5,968 nucleotides of DNA from JBFLXN01 sp040755715 [NCBI: Candidatus Edwardsbacteria bacterium] (GTDB lineage Bacteria; Edwardsbacteria; AC1; JBFLXN01): assembly GCA_040755715.1 (NCBI GenBank), contig JBFLXN010000164.1, forward strand, positions 1-5,968, given 5' to 3'. The translations under genes and the position numbers were made by a program. The notes beneath the pieces were generated by a model. The model saw nothing but the letters and a program-made list of their open reading frames with translations. It ran no database searches and had not been told where the DNA came from. This document shows, piece after piece, positions 1-4,727 of this stretch (position 1 is its first letter; the number at the start of each line of letters is the position of its first letter).

Positions 1-26
1 TAAATAAACAGCCTATCTTCATCCAT
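1..26 (-). CDS. Probable start of a leftward gene, cut by the window edge
   Basis: On the minus strand an ATG at 26-24 opens a frame reading MDEDRLFI to the window edge with no stop. The start is supported by a good Shine-Dalgarno sequence, AAGGAG at 36-31, four bases upstream. Only eight residues are visible, so no function can be assigned. The gene would point left, the same way as the sigma-54 promoter at 733-749 and the sigma-54 activator gene, and about 700 bases of non-coding DNA separate it from that promoter. An ATG with a Shine-Dalgarno match can arise by chance in purine-rich DNA, and the minus strand is purine-rich here, so this is a modest call. Confidence 0.3.
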
Positions 27-225
27 AAAGCTCCTTAAATCTCTTCTCTTATCTCCCCAATCTCTCTCTTTTTCTTCTCTTCATCCCTAATCTTTACTTA
101 TATTTCTCATTTTGCAGAAGTCTATTTACATTGTGCCTTTCATGAAATTCATAACCCCTTGTTTTAGACGAAGTTACAAATACACCTCCTTTCTTATTGC
201 TCTCCTGCTATATAACTCCTTAATT
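27..225. other. Gene-free leader with a polypyrimidine tract
   Basis: No supportable gene lies here. Positions 41-90 of the plus strand are 44/50 pyrimidines by count, so the minus strand is an A/G-rich run directly upstream of the candidate start at 26. Part of this run supplies the Shine-Dalgarno sequence of that gene. A 37-codon open stretch on the minus strand at 94-207 has no ATG, GTG or TTG start and was not called. Confidence 0.5.
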
Positions 226-483
226 TTAAGAAAGTTGCAAATCACAATTCACCATAGGCGGATAGGACATCTCTTTTAGCTCCCTAAGAGCTCTAACTGT
301 TTGTAGAATGGATAACATTTTTTGTTCACGGTTTTGCACAATACCTGTGATGTATTTGTGCAATTCTTCCCTCTGTTGTCTCGAAATAAGGTTTTGTCTG
401 CCTTCTACAGCAAAAACAATCTGAATATAAATCAGTGCTTTGTTAAATTTTGGCTCAAAATCTGCCTGGAAGCCTTCTGGCAC
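226..483 (-). pseudogene. tnpA: IS200/IS605-type transposase TnpA remnant, N-terminal part only
   Basis: The 85-codon frame contains, at residues about 18-59 (nucleotides about 307-432), the typical N-terminal strand and helix of Y1 transposases: IYIQIVFAVEGRQNLIS, then EELHKYITGIVQN and QKMLSI. In intact TnpA this run is followed by a MPDHxH-like segment carrying the HUH metal-binding histidines, and about 80 residues later by the catalytic tyrosine. Here the match stops at residue 59 and 26 unrelated residues follow, so the catalytic parts are missing. The first ~17 residues also look unlike a normal TnpA start, so the ATG at 483 may be fortuitous. Intact proteins are about 140-155 residues long. 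The product could not transpose DNA. The family assignment is recognition from memory, not a search. Confidence 0.7.
278..309 (+). repeat. Hairpin plus 13-mer unit, copy 1 (inverted partner at 572-600)
   Basis: A short hairpin (AGCTC 278-282, GAGCT 288-292) is followed four bases later by CTGTTTGTAGAAT at 297-309. The same 13-mer occurs on the opposite strand at 572-584, also next to a short hairpin. The two copies face each other across the conserved TnpA segment, overlapping its end by only a few bases. They may be remnants of transposon ends or REP-like elements, which often accompany Y1 transposases. Confidence 0.5.
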
Positions 484-571
484 AATAATATAAGCCTATG
501 ATGCACCTTTCTTGTGCTTTTGAGGATGCCCTGAAGCAATTTTGCCGAAACTCTGTGCGAAACTGTGGATA

Positions 572-600
572 ATTCTACAAACAGAACGCCTCTCCGAGGC
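572..600 (-). repeat. Hairpin plus 13-mer unit, copy 2
   Basis: Read on the minus strand, the hairpin GCCTC-GGA-GAGGC (600-588) is followed after three bases by CTGTTTGTAGAAT (584-572), a perfect 13-base match to copy 1 at 297-309 in inverted orientation. The hairpin sequences of the two copies differ while their position is kept, which suggests a structured element rather than a simple duplication. Confidence 0.5.
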
Positions 601-649
601 TGAATTTTGTTACATTTTTTTTATTCTACTGTGTTTTTTCTGTGAAATT

Positions 650-664
650 TCCGCCTTAGGCGGA
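650..664. repeat. Perfect GC-rich palindrome TCCGCC-TTA-GGCGGA
   Basis: Six-base arms with a three-base loop form a strong hairpin in otherwise AT-rich DNA. Nine bases of it (TAGGCGGAT, 657-665) recur at 255-263 inside the TnpA remnant frame. Short GC-rich palindromes near a Y1 transposase remnant resemble REP elements, but a family can only be claimed after seeing many genomic copies. Confidence 0.45.
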
Positions 665-700
665 TCTGCCTTTGGCATGAATGTGGTTTTATTCAAATTT

Positions 701-720
701 CTAGACCACTCTAGACCACT
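701..720 (+). repeat. Perfect tandem duplication of a 10-mer
   Basis: CTAGACCACT occurs twice head to tail with no mismatch. It lies about 12 bases downstream of the -12 element of the leftward sigma-54 promoter, so it would fall in the first transcribed bases. Its role is unknown. Confidence 0.6.
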
Positions 721-732
721 AAATATTTTTAT

Positions 733-749
733 ATGCAATAATCGTGCCA
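733..749 (-). promoter_or_regulatory. Sigma-54 promoter with full -24/-12 consensus, pointing left
   Basis: On the minus strand 749-733 reads TGGCACGATTATTGCAT. It has TGGCAC at -24, a five-base spacer that starts with the preferred purine, and TTGCA at -12, matching the TGGCACRNNNNTTGCW consensus at every defined position. Such promoters need an AAA+ activator of the kind encoded at 1564-3066. The start point would be near 724, with transcription running left across the hairpin units and TnpA remnant towards the candidate gene at 26. A 12-base palindrome (780-791) sits upstream of it. A match this full is unlikely by chance in 6 kb, but the lack of a close intact gene lowers confidence in its function. 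Confidence 0.6.
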
Positions 750-884
750 CAAACCAGTCAATTTCGGTAACTCATTGCAAATGTTAACATTATGTGAGTT
801 TATTAAGAATATCTTTTAAGGCAAACCGTTTCACTTTTGTATAATAGATTATAAAAAACTATAATATTTTTCTTTTCTGAACTT

Positions 885-908
885 TTAGACTATTAGGCTG
901 TTAGGCTA
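885..908 (+). repeat. Array of three 8-base units, TTAGRCTN
   Basis: Three consecutive octamers fit TTAG(A/G)CT(A/G): TTAGACTA, TTAGGCTG and TTAGGCTA. The last overlaps the stop codon of the sorting-domain remnant. A related array in the opposite orientation is at 1274-1305, on the other side of that remnant. Confidence 0.5.
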
Positions 909-1070
909 TTTCAAAAGAATCATCTTCTTTGTATCCGAAAAATCACCAGCACACAAGCGGTAAAAATAAACGCCTGAGGCTACTTTCTTTTGGTTTTCGT
1001 CCTTCCTATCCCAAGTTACCTTATAGGCTCCTGGACTCTTAGGCTCGTATGCTATCAATGCTGTTAGCAT
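906..1070 (-). pseudogene. C-terminal sorting domain remnant (FlgD-like / T9SS type)
   Basis: A 54-codon minus-strand frame ends in the hallmark tail of secreted proteins with a FlgD-like or type IX sorting domain: PGAYKVTWD, then DENQKKVASGVYFYRL, then AGDF and TKKMILLK before the stop at 906-908. In intact proteins this beta-sandwich domain is the last ~80-90 residues of a long secreted protein; it guides export and surface attachment and is then removed. Here a stop (TGA, 1073-1071) lies directly before the first codon, the ATG at 1070 has no Shine-Dalgarno sequence, and the usual upstream NPFN...I.Y.L part is not recognisable in any frame. The unit is therefore the stub of a deleted or frame-broken gene. 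The domain call rests on pattern recognition and is fairly firm; the parent protein is unknown. Confidence 0.75.
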
Positions 1071-1145
1071 TCAGCTGGAATTGGACACTTTGACAATTTT
1101 GGAATAGAGACCTTAAAGGGTTAAATCAACCCATTGCTCTTCCAA

Positions 1146-1175
1146 ATTATACCTTTTTCTCCTTTCCCGAGTCAA
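1146..1175 (-). promoter_or_regulatory. Sigma-70-like promoter pointing left
   Basis: On the minus strand TTGACT (1175-1170) and TATAAT (1151-1146) are separated by 18 bases. The start would be near 1139, about 70 bases before the sorting-domain remnant. Just downstream is the small hairpin GGGTT-GATTT-AACCC (1132-1118). No intact frame follows, so this may be the surviving promoter of the broken gene or may drive a short untranslated RNA. Confidence 0.5.
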
Positions 1176-1273
1176 CCTCTTTTTAAATGCTTGTCAGTAT
1201 TGATTTCCATACAAAATTTTAACAAAGTCCTACTATATAATAAAAATATAGCAATTTCTATGCCACAATTAAC

Positions 1274-1305
1274 CAGTTTAAGAGCCTAAGAGTCAAAAAG
1301 TCTAA
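1274..1305 (-). repeat. Array of four 8-base units, inverted relative to 885-908
   Basis: On the plus strand four octamers follow NAG(T/C)(C/T)(T/A)AA: CAGTTTAA, GAGCCTAA, GAGTCAAA and AAGTCTAA. Their reverse complements resemble the TTAGRCTN units at 885-908. The 13-mer GAGCCTAAGAGTC (1282-1294) is also found inverted inside the sorting-domain remnant at 1034-1046. Confidence 0.45.
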
Positions 1306-1329
1306 AAATGTCATTGTAAGCCATTGGTA

Positions 1330-1385
1330 ATTCAGAAAGTTAGTGAGTTCGGAAGTTCGGAAGTTTTGGAGTTGAAAATTCAAGC
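1330..1385 (+). repeat. Phased degenerate array of seven 8-base units
   Basis: From 1330 the sequence divides into seven octamers that keep a common phase. Five start with AGTT (at 1338, 1346, 1354, 1362 and 1370), two of these being identical AGTTCGGA units, and the two outer units start with ATTC. The spacing is exactly 8 throughout with no indel. The function is unknown. Confidence 0.55.
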
Positions 1386-1397
1386 CTATCCATCTCA

Positions 1398-1425
1398 TAA
1401 AAATAAAAAGTGCAAATTTTGCACT
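1398..1425 (-). terminator. Terminator-like hairpin with T-run, leftward
   Basis: On the minus strand the palindrome at 1425-1409 runs straight into TTTTATTTTTA (1408-1398). A stem followed by a T-rich run is the form of an intrinsic terminator, here about 140 bases after the stop of the sigma-54 activator gene. The hairpin at 1518-1496 lies closer and could act first. The stems are AT-rich and so weak. Confidence 0.4.
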
Positions 1426-1518
1426 CCAAAGATTGGAAAAAATTACATAAGTTATTTATATTTTGTAACTTAAACCAAAGTGCAAATTTTGCATCAAAAG
1501 TGCAAAAATTGCACTTTT
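1409..1518. repeat. Three copies of a palindrome, AGTGCAAAWTTTGCACT type
   Basis: Copy 1 (1409-1425) is AGTGCAAATTTTGCACT, a perfect palindrome of 8-base arms around one central base. Copy 2 (1479-1494) is the same except that the last arm ends in GCAT. Copy 3 (1496-1518) has perfect 10-base arms, AAAAGTGCAA and TTGCACTTTT, around AAA. Centres are at 1417, 1487 and 1507, so spacings are 70 and 20 bases, near whole helical turns. Such dimer-friendly sites look like operators or enhancer sites, although copies 1 and 3 could also act as hairpin terminators for the gene ending at 1564. Confidence 0.6.
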
Positions 1519-1563
1519 TCTCTCCAGGCTATTGATTTGAAAAGTTATAACTCGCTTTAAATT

Positions 1564-3066
1564 TTACTTGCTGATTTCAAGTTCTTTAATAAGTCGGGAG
1601 AGATAGGAGGACTGAATTTTTAAAGCTATTGCTGTCTGACGTTGATTCCAGTTATGAGCCATCAAAGTTTTGGTGAGATATTCTTTTTTGAAGTTTTTTT
1701 GAGCTTCCTCCCAGTCTAAGGTTGAGGAAAGGTGAAGATTGGTTTTTTCTTCCTTAGTAAAGGAAGGCAGGTGATTTATATTAATGGTTGGCCCTGATGC
1801 CAGAACCACAGCTCTTTCTATAACATTCTGCAGTTCACGAATATTGCCAGGCCAAGAGTAATCTTGAAACGCTCTTAAGACTTCGGGAGAGAATCCACTG
1901 ATATTTTTTTTGGTCTCCCGGGTAAAGCGCTCTAAAAAGTGCTGTGCCAGAATGGGAATATCCTCCTGCCGTTGCCGTAAAGGAGGAAGAAAGATTTGAA
2001 AGACATTCAGCCGGTAATAGAGGTCCTCCCGGAAGGTATTGTCTTTTACTAACTGTAAAAGGTCGTGATTGGTAGCGGCAATGATTCTGACATCTACTTT
2101 GATGGTCTCTATACCGCCCAGCCTTTCAAATTCTCGCTCTTGGAGAACTCTCAAAATTTTGGCCTGGACAGCCATAGGCAAGTCCCCAACTTCATCCAGA
2201 AAAATAGTCCCTTGATGAGCTAATTCAAAACGACCTTTTCTGCGATTAATAGCGCCGGTAAAAGCTCCTTTTTCATGGCCAAACAATTCTGATTCAAGCA
2301 ACTCCACCGGTATAGCCGCACAATTTACTGCTATAAAGGACTTTTCAGCCCTCGGACTTTTAGTATGGATGAATCTAGCTAAAAGTTCCTTGCCAGTGCC
2401 GTTTTCGCCTTGCACTAAAACCGTAGTATTTCCCCTGGCTACCTTTTGGGCAAGACCTAAAACATCCTGAATTGCTTGACTCTGACCGATAATAGTATAA
2501 CGACTGGCGATTTCATCCCGAAGTTGAATATTTTCATCTTGAAGCTTCTGATATTTATTAGCGTTTTCTAACACTTGAGCGGCTAGACCGGCAACTTTCA
2601 ACAAGAGTCCCTGGTCTCGCTCACCGAAAATTTCTCCTTCTTTCTTGTTGATAACCTCAATCACTCCGACTGTTTTGTCTCCCACTACCAGAGGAACACA
2701 GAGTAGAGACCTGGTGGTAAATTTGGTTCGTTCGTCAATACCCTTATACCACCTTTCATCTTTATTTACCTGGTTAACTATTTGGGGTTTCCTCTCCCGA
2801 GCCACCCAACCAGCGATTCCCTGACCCATTGGCACAGAAAGTCTTTTCAGCTCCTCTGACACCTGACCAGTAGTGTGAGCAAAATGCAGTCTTTGAGTCG
2901 TTTCATCCATCAGCAACAGTGAACTGGCTTCAGCCTGAGTAAGAGTTTTAGCCGCTTCTATGATAATATCTAACAGTTGGTGTTGGTCCAAAGTTGATGA
3001 TAGAGCCTGGCTGAAGGAAAAGAGAAATTCTAACTCTTGGTAATATTCATTTTTTGCTGACATCAT
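1564..3066 (-). CDS. GAF-domain sigma-54-dependent transcriptional activator
   Basis: This is an enhancer-binding protein of the NifA/FhlA type that uses ATP to open sigma-54 promoters. Counting from the GTG at 3069, an N-terminal GAF sensor domain covers about residues 20-170, followed by a short charged helical linker (170-190). The AAA+ domain (about 192-425) has Walker A GENGTGKE (221-228), the sigma-54-contacting GAFTGA loop (268-273), Walker B IFLDEVGD (289-296), sensor I AATN (331-334), the arginine-finger region FREDLYYRL (346-354) and the sensor II region WPGNIREL (406-413). A Fis-type helix-turn-helix ends the protein (about 460-501). There is no receiver domain with a phosphorylatable Asp, so the signal is probably a small ligand, a redox cue or a partner sensed by GAF. 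The start is uncertain: GTG 3069, ATG 3066 and ATG 3063 are consecutive, with no clear Shine-Dalgarno sequence. I chose the first ATG. The gene is monocistronic and divergent from gdhA. Confidence 0.93.
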   Translation of the reverse strand: MMSAKNEYYQELEFLFSFSQALSSTLDQHQLLDIIIEAAKTLTQAEASSLLLMDETTQRLHFAHTTGQVSEELKRLSVPMGQGIAGWVARERKPQIVNQVNKDERWYKGIDERTKFTTRSLLCVPLVVGDKTVGVIEVINKKEGEIFGERDQGLLLKVAGLAAQVLENANKYQKLQDENIQLRDEIASRYTIIGQSQAIQDVLGLAQKVARGNTTVLVQGENGTGKELLARFIHTKSPRAEKSFIAVNCAAIPVELLESELFGHEKGAFTGAINRRKGRFELAHQGTIFLDEVGDLPMAVQAKILRVLQEREFERLGGIETIKVDVRIIAATNHDLLQLVKDNTFREDLYYRLNVFQIFLPPLRQRQEDIPILAQHFLERFTRETKKNISGFSPEVLRAFQDYSWPGNIRELQNVIERAVVLASGPTININHLPSFTKEEKTNLHLSSTLDWEEAQKNFKKEYLTKTLMAHNWNQRQTAIALKIQSSYLSRLIKELEISK

Positions 3067-3069
3067 CAC

Positions 3070-3089
3070 AAAACTTTTTTTGAAGTTTT
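3070..3089. promoter_or_regulatory. AT-rich hairpin directly upstream of the activator start
   Basis: AAAACTT (3070-3076) and AAGTTTT (3083-3089) are perfect seven-base arms with a six-base loop. The hairpin occupies the place where the ribosome binding site of the activator gene should be, and no good Shine-Dalgarno sequence is seen there. It may limit translation, or it may be a chance AT-rich palindrome. Confidence 0.3.
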
Positions 3090-3140
3090 GAACATTTGAA
3101 TTTGTTTATCATGTCTTAGGCATCAGCCTCTGACGGTCTG

Positions 3141-3170
3141 ATTCATGCCTATTCGTGTGAATTTGTGGTT
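3141..3170 (+). repeat. Three degenerate decamers in the divergent intergenic region
   Basis: Three consecutive ten-base units, each starting with ATT(C/T)(A/G)TG, occupy 3141-3170 with exact ten-base spacing. They lie within the predicted 5' leader of the activator mRNA, downstream of its promoter. One unit per helical turn could suit a DNA-binding protein, or this may be a dispersed genomic repeat. Confidence 0.4.
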
Positions 3171-3182
3171 TCTTCACTCATT

Positions 3183-3211
3183 ATTTTAACAAAATTACAA
3201 GGAAAAGTCAA
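3183..3211 (-). promoter_or_regulatory. Sigma-70-like promoter of the sigma-54 activator gene
   Basis: On the minus strand TTGACT (3211-3206) and TAAAAT (3188-3183) are spaced by 17 bases, the ideal distance. The start would be near 3176, giving a leader of about 110 bases. Its -35 box is only 22 bases from that of the divergent gdhA promoter, so one bound regulator could affect both genes. Confidence 0.6.
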
Positions 3212-3219
3212 GTTTTTTT

Positions 3220-3237
3220 GCAAGATTTTTCCCTTGA
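3220..3237 (+). promoter_or_regulatory. Candidate operator shared with the nuoE promoter
   Basis: GCAAGATTTTTCCCTTGA lies between the two divergent promoters and overlaps the gdhA -35 box. The nuoE promoter carries GCAAGATTTTCCTTGA in the same position relative to its -35 box. An imperfect inverted repeat, GGAAAAGTC (3201-3209) against GATTTTTCC (3224-3232), 8 of 9 matching, is also present. No known regulator motif was recognised. Confidence 0.45.
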
Positions 3238-3263
3238 AAACTTCTTCGGTTATTTGGTATAAT
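3234..3263 (+). promoter_or_regulatory. Sigma-70-like promoter of gdhA
   Basis: TTGAAA (3234-3239) and a perfect TATAAT (3258-3263) are separated by 18 bases. The start would be near 3270, giving a leader of about 50 bases that ends in the strong AAGGAGG ribosome binding site at 3309-3315. Confidence 0.7.
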
Positions 3264-3320
3264 GCAACTTAAAATCTGAAAGGGAGAAAGCTAAGAGCTG
3301 AAAAAATTAAGGAGGTTTAG

Positions 3321-4571
3321 ATGCAAAAACTTTCTATAGCTCAAATGGTGTGTCAGCAACTACAGAAGGCGGCACAAATAATGGATTTATCCCAATCACT
3401 CTTGAAGATTCTCCAATGTCCGAAGAGAGTGCTGAGAGTAACATTTCCGGTTCAAAAAGATGATGGCAGTATTACCTGCTTCACCGGATTCCGCTGTCAA
3501 TACAATGATGTGCGAGGACCAACTAAGGGCGGCGTAAGATACCATCCCGATGTTAGTGAGGATGAAGTCATTGCCTTGGCCGCCTGGATGACTTGGAAAT
3601 GTGCGTTGGTTGATTTGCCTTACGGCGGAGCTAAAGGCGGGGTCATCTATAATCCTTCGGAGTTTTCTGAAAAAGAATTGGAGCGCCTCACCAGACGCTA
3701 CACCACTGAAATTATGCCCGTCCTTGGTCCCGACAAAGATATTCCTGCCCCTGATGTCTTTACAACTTCAAAGACAATGGCCTGGATGATGGATACTTAC
3801 AGTATGTTTACCGGTCATACTGAACCGGCAATAGTCACTGGCAAACCCGAAGCCCTCGGCGGTTCTAAAGGCAGAAAAGAAGCCACTGGAAGGGGTGTGG
3901 CAATTGTCACTAGAGAACTCTTTAAAGTTCTCAATAAGTCACTGAATGGCGCTACTGTGGCGATTCAAGGCTTTGGAAATGTTGGTGGGTATGCCGCTCT
4001 ATTTCTTTCACAAATGGGAACAAAGATTGTAGCAGTATCTGATTCTTCCTCAGCATTTGTCAATTCTGAAGGTCTTAATGTTCCAGAATTAATGAACTGG
4101 GTAGAAGAGCACAAATGTCTAATAAAATACAAAGGGAAAAGTAAACAAATTGATAGAGAGGAATTGCTCTATCAGGATGTTGATGTCCTCATTCCGGCAG
4201 CTCTGGAGAATCAAATTCGTGTAGATAACGCAGAAAAGATTGAGGCAAAGATTATTTCTGAGGGAGCAAATGGACCAACTACTCCTGAAGCTGACGAGAT
4301 TTTGAAAAAGAAAAATGTCTACCTCATCCCTGATATTTTAGCCAACTCTGGAGGCGTGATTGTCAGCCATTTTGAATGGGTCCAGGCACTTTCTGGATTA
4401 TACTGGGAAGAGCAAGAAGTAAATGAACGTTTGGAAAAGAAATTAATTCACAGTTTTCAGACGGTCTGGCAATGTTCTTTAGAGAAGAAAGTATCTTTAC
4501 GAACTGCCGCCTATATTATCGCTCTGGAGAAAATTGCTGAGGTTTATCGCTACCGAGGATTGTTTCCGTAA
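3321..4571 (+). CDS. gdhA: Glutamate dehydrogenase
   Basis: This enzyme catalyses the reversible oxidative deamination of glutamate to 2-oxoglutarate and ammonium with NAD(P), in the cytoplasm, normally as a hexamer. At 416 residues it has the usual length of the short hexameric class. The N-terminal dimerisation and substrate domain (about 34-165) carries GPTKGGVRYHP (66-76) and CALVDLPYGGAKGG (94-107), with substrate lysines K69 and K93 and the catalytic lysine K105. The catalytic aspartate is in PAPDV (D145). The Rossmann domain (about 185-410) has GFGNVG (217-222), and the conserved PDILANSGGVIVSHFEW lies at 337-353. Cofactor preference cannot be read safely. The start is fixed by AAGGAGG five bases upstream and by a promoter. 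gdhA has its own transcript; the following nuoE has a separate promoter that shares an upstream element, which hints at co-regulation. All key residues seem intact. Confidence 0.96.
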   Translation: MQKLSIAQMVCQQLQKAAQIMDLSQSLLKILQCPKRVLRVTFPVQKDDGSITCFTGFRCQYNDVRGPTKGGVRYHPDVSEDEVIALAAWMTWKCALVDLPYGGAKGGVIYNPSEFSEKELERLTRRYTTEIMPVLGPDKDIPAPDVFTTSKTMAWMMDTYSMFTGHTEPAIVTGKPEALGGSKGRKEATGRGVAIVTRELFKVLNKSLNGATVAIQGFGNVGGYAALFLSQMGTKIVAVSDSSSAFVNSEGLNVPELMNWVEEHKCLIKYKGKSKQIDREELLYQDVDVLIPAALENQIRVDNAEKIEAKIISEGANGPTTPEADEILKKKNVYLIPDILANSGGVIVSHFEWVQALSGLYWEEQEVNERLEKKLIHSFQTVWQCSLEKKVSLRTAAYIIALEKIAEVYRYRGLFP

Positions 4572-4579
4572 ATCCTCTA

Positions 4580-4595
4580 TTTTACAGTTTTACAG
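4580..4595 (+). repeat. Perfect tandem octamer after gdhA
   Basis: TTTTACAG occurs twice head to tail, eight bases after the gdhA stop codon. It has the same eight-base period as the arrays in the left part of the window. No hairpin terminator was recognised between gdhA and nuoE. Confidence 0.45.
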
Positions 4596-4620
4596 TATCG
4601 GAATTTGAATGTTGCCTGTA

Positions 4621-4649
4621 GCAAGATTTTCCTGTGGCAAGATTTTCCT
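4621..4649 (+). promoter_or_regulatory. Tandem 13-mer operator candidate upstream of nuoE
   Basis: GCAAGATTTTCCT occurs perfectly at 4621-4633 and 4637-4649, a 16-base period. The second copy runs into the -35 box of the nuoE promoter. A near-identical element (one extra T and one extra C) overlaps the gdhA -35 box at 3220-3237. Tandem sites abutting -35 suggest a regulator; its identity is unknown. Confidence 0.5.
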
Positions 4650-4678
4650 TGACAATTTTTTTCTTTATCTATTATAAT
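4649..4678 (+). promoter_or_regulatory. Sigma-70-like promoter of nuoE and the DRTGG gene
   Basis: Consensus TTGACA (4649-4654) and consensus TATAAT (4673-4678) are separated by 18 bases. The start would be near 4685, giving a leader of about 43 bases with AAGGAG at 4716-4721. It is the strongest-looking promoter in the window. Confidence 0.75.
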
Positions 4679-4727
4679 TACTTATAAAAAGTCAATCCAC
4701 CTATTCTTCAAAAAAAAGGAGTTTTCT

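Larger units (their letters stand above)
484..905. other. Non-coding stretch with short repeats and a sigma-54 promoter
   Basis: No convincing gene is present on either strand. The 81-codon plus-strand frame at 542-787 has no Shine-Dalgarno sequence and a low-complexity, cysteine/phenylalanine-rich product. Visible structure includes the inverted hairpin unit (572-600), the palindrome TCCGCC-TTA-GGCGGA (650-664), a perfect tandem duplication of CTAGACCACT (701-720), a leftward sigma-54 promoter (733-749), the 12-base palindrome AATGTTAACATT (780-791) and 8-base units at 885-908. It is best read as decayed intergenic DNA with embedded regulatory signals. Confidence 0.5.
1071..1563. other. Non-coding stretch between the sorting-domain stub and the sigma-54 activator gene
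   Basis: No gene was found on either strand. The stretch contains the leftward promoter at 1146-1175, the hairpin at 1118-1132, two arrays of 8-base units (1274-1305 and 1330-1385), the inverted repeat TAAGTTA / TAACTTA (1448-1454, 1466-1472), and three related palindromes (1409-1518) that may end transcription of the activator gene. Confidence 0.5.

Noticed and set aside
94-207. A 37-codon open stretch on the minus strand containing GYEFHERHNVNRLL
   Set aside because: There is no ATG, GTG or TTG start in frame, and I recognise no family. It could be a gene fragment, but the evidence is too thin.
503-521. Small hairpin GCAC/GTGC followed by TTTT
   Set aside because: A four-base stem is too weak to call a terminator, and no gene ends just before it on the plus strand.
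542-787. An 81-codon plus-strand frame
   Set aside because: No Shine-Dalgarno sequence and no recognisable family. It runs over a palindrome, a tandem duplication and the sigma-54 promoter, so it looks accidental.
814-845. Possible plus-strand promoter with TATAAT at 840-845
   Set aside because: No -35 box at an acceptable distance and no gene downstream on that strand.
3601-3789. A 62-codon plus-strand frame inside gdhA
   Set aside because: It lies in another frame of a fully conserved glutamate dehydrogenase segment and has no ribosome binding site.
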